In this document: one piece after another, positions 59,101 to 64,000 of the stretch | Numbering within the stretch: position 1 is the stretch's first letter | Layout of the letters: each line of letters starts with the position of its first letter | NCBI GenBank assembly: GCA_946894095.1 | Contig: OX335642.1 | Coordinates: 20,285,021 to 20,349,020, forward strand | Direction: 5' to 3' | Origin: Incurvaria masculella | Taxonomy: Eukaryota > Arthropoda > Insecta > Lepidoptera > Incurvariidae | Length of the DNA stretch: 64,000 nucleotides | Notes under the pieces: model-generated | The model's database searches: none | Told to the model about the DNA's origin: nothing | What the model saw: the letters and a program-made list of their open reading frames with translations, nothing else | Made by a program: the position numbers and the translations under genes

Positions 59101-59838
59101 AGCGTGTAAAATCCCGCCCAATCTTATGGAACTTTGTATTAATTACCAGTAACTTTACTATTTATTTATATAATTTATAATTTATTTTAGTTTATAATTT
59201 ATTTTTACTACTGATTACTTACTAGTTATAAATCCATTAACATCAAACCCTGTTATTTTTGTGGGTGGTGTGGCTATGAGATACAATGTATTTCAATTCC
59301 CGGCGAAGTTTCTTTTCGTCCGTGAAATAAAAATGTGAAAAACTCTGGCGGCAAAAATATCCATCCCAGATTTTTTTGCACATTGGAATTTTTTTTTCAT
59401 GTTTTCTTTATTCCCTCTATAGTAAATAAAAAAAGTTTTGTTTTCCTATAATTAACTTCTATTTTAAATGAAAAAAAAGGACCACGGATTCCCTAATTAA
59501 CCAGAGTTAGCTGGTTTAGATCTTATGCGCCATGAACTTCCTTTCCATCAAGTTAATCACGTAATTGCTGCGCACATGGACATGTTAAGAATATCCCTAC
59601 GAGACAGAGTAGGTAATGAAGAAATTCGCCCTCACCTAATGGTTATGTTGCATTTTCATACCAGATTTCAACCTAGCATTTACTGAAAATGTAATTCCTA
59701 GGTGCAAAGTATGTCGTAGTATAAGTGTACCTAAGTATATTGGTATATTTTTTTAGCATTTTTAAGCAACCGTTAATATAGGAACAATTTGGGACAAATG
59801 TTCTTAGATTTACACCGTCGCTGTAATGTTTTGAAAAC

Positions 59839-60240
59839 TTACGGTTTTCCGGTGTGCAATGCCGTGCTTGGCCGACATGTTTCGCCTCCAACGACGGAAG
59901 CATCGTCGGGGCCACTTCGTTGCCCCGGAGTTAGACAGTCCGGCTCGTCAAACGGTAACTGGCGGGCGCCGGCTGCGAAGATTGTAGGTGTGGGTAGGTG
60001 CGGGCTGCCTCGTGGATGCGGGTAGGTTGTCAATTTCCTGCACCATAGACATATAGGGCTCCGTGCACACATAGCTAACGGTGTCAGCTGGTACCACTGC
60101 GACTTGTGTGCCTTTCGATCTATGTTGAGCAAGTAGTGGAGTCCAGACCTTATGGGAACAGAAACGTTCGTTACAAACATTTAAGTTTGCTTGACTCTGC
60201 TTGCAACCGAACACACATTGTATGTGACAGACGACACAGC
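59839..60240 (-). pseudogene. Transposon-like ORF fragment (YNLRSRR C-terminus)
   Basis: Minus-strand frame 60214-59948 codes 88 aa: KVWTPLLAQHRSKGTQVAVV, then APTHTYNLRSRRPPVTV and a stop. Basic YNLRxR endings are common at the C-termini of retroelement-coded proteins, but family and integrity cannot be decided. Downstream comes AACATGTCGGCCAAGCACGG and a donor-like ACCGTAAGT. Confidence 0.4.
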
Positions 60241-60429
60241 TAAACGAATTTGATGTAAATTCTTGTTGATATAATGCCGATATAAATTGGTTTTTGGCTC
60301 ACAGCCAATTTATCCGCTTCGCAACTGAAAATGCTTACGCTGAAACAATCGAGAATAATGAAATTCTTCACACATACATACTTCACACCTCATAGGGGTA
60401 ATCAGAATTGTGGACGACGGAACGCTTAG

Positions 60430-60610
60430 CAAAATGTTTTTTTTAAAGAACCTGACATATTATATATGGTTAACCAAACTTCCGAACTATGACACAGCTC
60501 GCATTTTTAATTAAATGCAATTATTTAACTCAGACAGAGAAAGAAAGTAGTGCATGACAGGGGCGAGGCATGAAACGCATTGAAAGGCAGGTTATATAGC
60601 CCCTAAACCC
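60430..60610 (-). repeat. Decayed SINE copy, head side
   Basis: AACTCAGACAGAGAAAGAAA then GTAGTGCATGACAGGGGCGA follows the SINE pattern before the tRNA-like head, which is itself decayed (GGCATGAAACGCATTG). Confidence 0.6.
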
Positions 60611-61460
60611 TGTACAATAAATTTTCAAATAATTTCAAAACTTTAAAAATTTTCGTGACTTCATATTAATTAAGTGTTTTCTCCTATCATTATTGGCAAT
60701 CACTGATTGTTAATATTGCATGAAATTAAAATAATTTATTTACACAAACAGGTATCAATAAATCGTATGTATTTTATTTTATTTTATTTGGCAAACTTAC
60801 AGGAAACTGCCAATATGTGGACAATACATCAACATGTAAATGCATAAGTAGGTATACAAGAGTAGGTAAGGGCAGTCCCTTTTTTTTGCACAGCATGCAA
60901 AAACAAAATGAACACTAAACGCTAAACAATTAATGTATATGTATACTCGTATTGTTAAGAGACCACTATTTAAAAACCTATTTTTATTCAGTTTTAAAAC
61001 ATGAACAACTATCGTGAACTACATCGAGATTATGTTTGCAAATATTTACACAATTATTATATAGACTAAAAATTCTTGCGATAGGATTAGTAGAAGAAAT
61101 ATTTGATTTCTATAAACTGGTTCTAAAGAAATCTTAAATATGTAAGCCGGTGAACAAGATATAACACAAATAGAGTCCCTAGATTCCTTCGAAATTAAAT
61201 ACGCAGAGTTGTTCCTTGGAAGATGGATCGAAAATAATTTCATTCGAAATGAAAGCATTTTAATCGTACATCTATGGGGCCGTCGTAACAAAAACTTTCT
61301 GTTTCTATCTATCCATCAGACATTGTATACGTTGCGTTCAGCATTTTACAAGGCGATTAATCGGAATCGCGTAAACTGTTCTGGTAAGTGTAAATATTGA
61401 TAGATTACTCTGTTCAACGCCGCACCGCCGTGGCAACAGATCGAGAGCTTTTCCTAACAC
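60611..61460. other. Intergenic, no clear feature
   Basis: AT-rich; no gene or repeat recognised. Confidence 0.45.
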
Positions 61461-61464
61461 TTAA

Positions 61465-61830
61465 GAACGGCCCGTAAGCTATACTCCCCATACAAACGTA
61501 GTTTACTAATAATTTGGAAACCGCTATTCCAATTAAATTGTTATTTATTATCTAATATCAGGTAAGAAATATCTGTCTGCACGCTTTTGTTGTTTTGAAA
61601 AATCCAAACCAAATGAAATGAAACCAAAAAGAAGATCTTCATACGAATTTAGTTTTCTCTGTGGTATGACCCAGAATACATTTACCGATAAAACAAAGAC
61701 AAGCAGACACAGATATTTGTAGCAATATATTAAATACCAAATATCAAGTAAGTTGAAACAGTGGTTTTCAAATTGTTAGTAAACTACGTTTGTATGGGAG
61801 GCGAAATTTTCTGATGCTTACGGGCCGACC
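61465..61830. repeat. TTAA-flanked foldback MITE, CGGCCCGTAAGC family
   Basis: Between TTAA at 61461-61464 and 61831-61834. Termini CGGCCCGTAAGCTATACTCC and, inverted, CGGCCCGTAAGCATCAG; next inside, CCCATACAAACGTAGTTTAC against GTAAACTACGTTTGTATGGG. No coding capacity. Confidence 0.85.
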
Positions 61831-61999
61831 TTAATGTTTAAATTTAAGTTGCGGTTAGATACACCTCTCAATAACGCAAATGGTTAATTCGACACCTGGG
61901 AATCATACTTTTATAAGGTCACAACTCAACCTACCGGGGCTTCGCCCGCGTAGAATACCGTTTGTGACTATAGCCGTCTTACTAATAAACTCACACTTT

Positions 62000-62460
62000 C
62001 CTCACGAATGCGAGCTGTTCCATGGTTCGGAATCCATGTAACACTGTAGGTCCCCTTCAACTACTATGCGGTAGGGTTTAAGCTCGTCCGGCTTGGTACC
62101 ATCGCATCGGATGATAAATGGTCGAAGGGGCTATTAACATTTTTTCGTGTTTTCCATCCAGTTCAATGTAGCCGTGCTGATGGATGGAAGGTCCTAGCAT
62201 GGCACCTAATTCCTTTGGGAATGCGGTGAGTTGAGCTAATATCATGACGATGGGTGTGACCAAGGTCAAACCACCTAGTAGGGGAAGGTGACGTTCAGTT
62301 TTACATATTTTCCGAACCATGGAAAAGCTTGCATTCGTGACGAAACGCACTTATCCAACTCAGAAAGAGAAGTAATGCGGTGCATGAACGGGGCGGGAAT
62401 TTGAAACCAGACCTTTGGCATAAAAGAGAAGTGCGCCTGCGCCACTAAGCTAGGAGCGAT
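62000..62460. repeat. SINE inverted pair
   Basis: 62000-62262 plus strand (CATGGTTCGGAATCCATGTA, GTAGCCGTGCTGATGG, TGGGTGTG). 62263-62460 minus strand with tRNA-like head (GGGAATTTGAAACCAGACCT, CTGCGCCACTAAGCTAG). The pair meets near 62263. Confidence 0.82.
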
Positions 62461-62469
62461 TCTTTCGTT

Positions 62470-62990
62470 CAGGATATCAGACCCGTCATACAAACACTCT
62501 CCTCTATCTTTGCCTTTTTCAGCACATTGCCCTCGATGAAAAACGCAAACTAATATATTTTCGTCTCTTTTTCGACTTTTCAATTACCTAATGCAATAAT
62601 CGTAAAAATTCTCATCTAGTAATCCTACTTTATTGTTTGTTTGTGTGTGGCTCAATTTTGATGCCGCCTCGCTTGGTACGGAACAAATTCACACAAGCTG
62701 AACACTCCTGCCCGATTTGTTTCCTCTAGTGGCGTTTTAAAATAGCATTTCCTGGTTTCCTTGAGTTTGTTATGTTACAGTTTGGAGTGTGTATCGAGTT
62801 CGCAGCTCGTGAGATCAACTCGTTTTTAATTTCGCCCCAAACATTTGGTGAAATGCAATGAAATGTAAAGTCTTTCTTTAAACGCTAAATTTAACATGAA
62901 TTGTCAACAAAAATGCATATCTGAATTTCTTGGAACCAAAGAGGAGCATACCCTAGGATTCAATTGACACAAGATACCACATGCGTTAGT
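62470..62990. other. Intergenic, no clear feature
   Basis: No feature recognised between the SINE pair and the satellite. Confidence 0.45.
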
Positions 62991-62997
62991 ACCTTTC

Positions 62998-63830
62998 GAC
63001 GCAATCTCCTGTCTACTATAGCAAACAAAAACCTCCGTTACAGACAAAGGATAGTAGGGATAGACTGCCAACGTCGTACAATGTACAAAACTCGCTAAAT
63101 ACTTATGATACTTCTGACGCAATCCCCTGTCTACTATAGCCAATAAAAACCTCCGTCACAGACAAAGGATAGTAGCTATGATAGTAGGCATAGACTGTCA
63201 ACGTCATACAATGTAAAAAACTCGCTAAATACTTATGATACTTCTGATGCAATTCCCTGTCTACTATAGCCAACAAAAACCTCCGTCACAGACAAAGGAT
63301 AGTAGCTATGATAGTAGGGATAGACTGTCAACGTTATACAATGTACAAAACTCGCTAAATACTTATGATACTTCGGACGCAATTCCCTGTCTACTATAGC
63401 CAACAAAAACCTCCGTCACAGACAAAGGATAGTAGCTATGATAGTAGGGATAGACTGTCAACGTTATACAATGTACAAAACTCGCTAAATACTTATGATA
63501 CTTCTGACGCAATCCCCTGTCTACCATAGCCAACAAAAACCTCCGTCACAGACAAAGATAGTAGCTATGATAGTAGGGATAGACTGTCAACGTCATACAA
63601 TGTACAAAACTCGCTAAATACTTTTGATACTTTCTTCTTCTTTCTTATGAGAATGTCTCTTCACGAGCGTTAGTGCCTTCTGACGCAATCCCCTGTCTAC
63701 TATAGCCAACAAAAACCTCAGTCACTGACAAAGGATAGCAGGGATAGGGATAAACTGCTAACGTCATACAACGACGTACAAAACTCGCTCATACTGATGA
63801 TACTTTCTTCTTCTTTCCGCCGCGTGAAAG
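62998..63830. repeat. Tandem satellite, ~130-bp unit, about six copies
   Basis: Units start (GACGCAAT or GATGCAAT) at 62998, 63116, 63246, 63376, 63506 and 63682, so unit lengths are 118, 130, 130, 130 and 176. Each contains CCTGTCTACTATAGCCAACA, CCTCCGTCACAGACAAAGGA and AAACTCGCTAAATACTTATG. Unit 5 carries an insert with TTCTTCTTTCTT and GAGAATGTCTC; unit 6 is degenerate. Confidence 0.93.
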
Positions 63831-64000
63831 GCCGTAAGTTTTCAAACATCGCTAAATAGTTCTTATCTTCGATGTAATTATGACCAAAGTACTACTATGA
63901 GAACGAGTTTGTAAGTATTACAAAATATAACAAACCCGGTTGTTCTACGCCAGAGGTATTCAAGTCGGCAGATGTTGATGAATCAGAATGTGTAAAATAT

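Noticed and set aside
62998..63830. A CRISPR array
   Set aside because: Units of 130 bp repeat in full, without short repeats separated by unique spacers, and the genome is eukaryotic.

Overview
The window looks like nuclear DNA of an insect, most probably a moth or butterfly (Lepidoptera). The grounds are a MON2-type gene cut into many short exons by canonical GT-AG introns, BEL/Pao, non-LTR, piggyBac-like and mariner-like remnants, dense families of short interspersed repeats, and a TTAGG-type telomere-like array. The species cannot be named from the sequence alone.

Region 1 (about 4.4-36.7 kb, minus strand) is a single large gene, Mon2 (MON2/Ysl2, the Golgi/endosome scaffold related to large Arf-GEFs). 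I placed 26 exons from the initiator ATG at 36655 down to 4405. Every intron has AG/GT borders, all phases match, and the exons join into 1121 uninterrupted codons. The remaining C-terminal part (roughly 500-600 residues by comparison with animal MON2) must lie left of position 1. The introns hold transposons: a young gag-protease-only BEL element at 1-4172 in intron 26, an almost complete BEL/Pao element at 8363-14245 with a GGAGC target-site duplication in intron 20, a decayed BEL gag on the opposite strand at 31.5-32.7 kb, LINE tails at 6.9-7.2 and 33.1-33.4 kb, and many SINE and MITE copies. Intron 11 also holds a promoter-like block with three evenly spaced CCAAT boxes, followed by two short splice-bounded reading segments on the same strand as Mon2.

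Region 2 (about 36.7-64 kb) shows no host protein-coding gene that I can defend. It is a repeat graveyard: a foldback array (38.1-38.7 kb), two 5'-truncated LINEs with long open reverse-transcriptase frames (38.7-41.2 and 48.36-50.6 kb), further 3' fragments of the second LINE (41.2 and 56.0-56.6 kb), TTAA-flanked MITEs (43.2-44.6, 61.5-61.8 kb), a mariner remnant (46.9-47.5 kb), an internally deleted piggyBac-like element (51.8-53.1 kb) and a 130-bp tandem satellite (63.0-63.8 kb). Several GC-rich islands could be promoters, but no gene can be attached to them.

The most interesting signals are: (a) a SINE family whose common body carries either a tRNA-like head or a 5S-rRNA-like head; (b) a telomere-like (TTAGG/TTACG)8 array inside one SINE copy, flanked by direct and inverted copies of the same 15-mer; (c) a gag-only BEL element with identical LTR segments and an intact 602-codon frame; (d) the candidate nested transcription unit in Mon2 intron 11; and (e) TTAA-bordered MITE families that share a subterminal motif.
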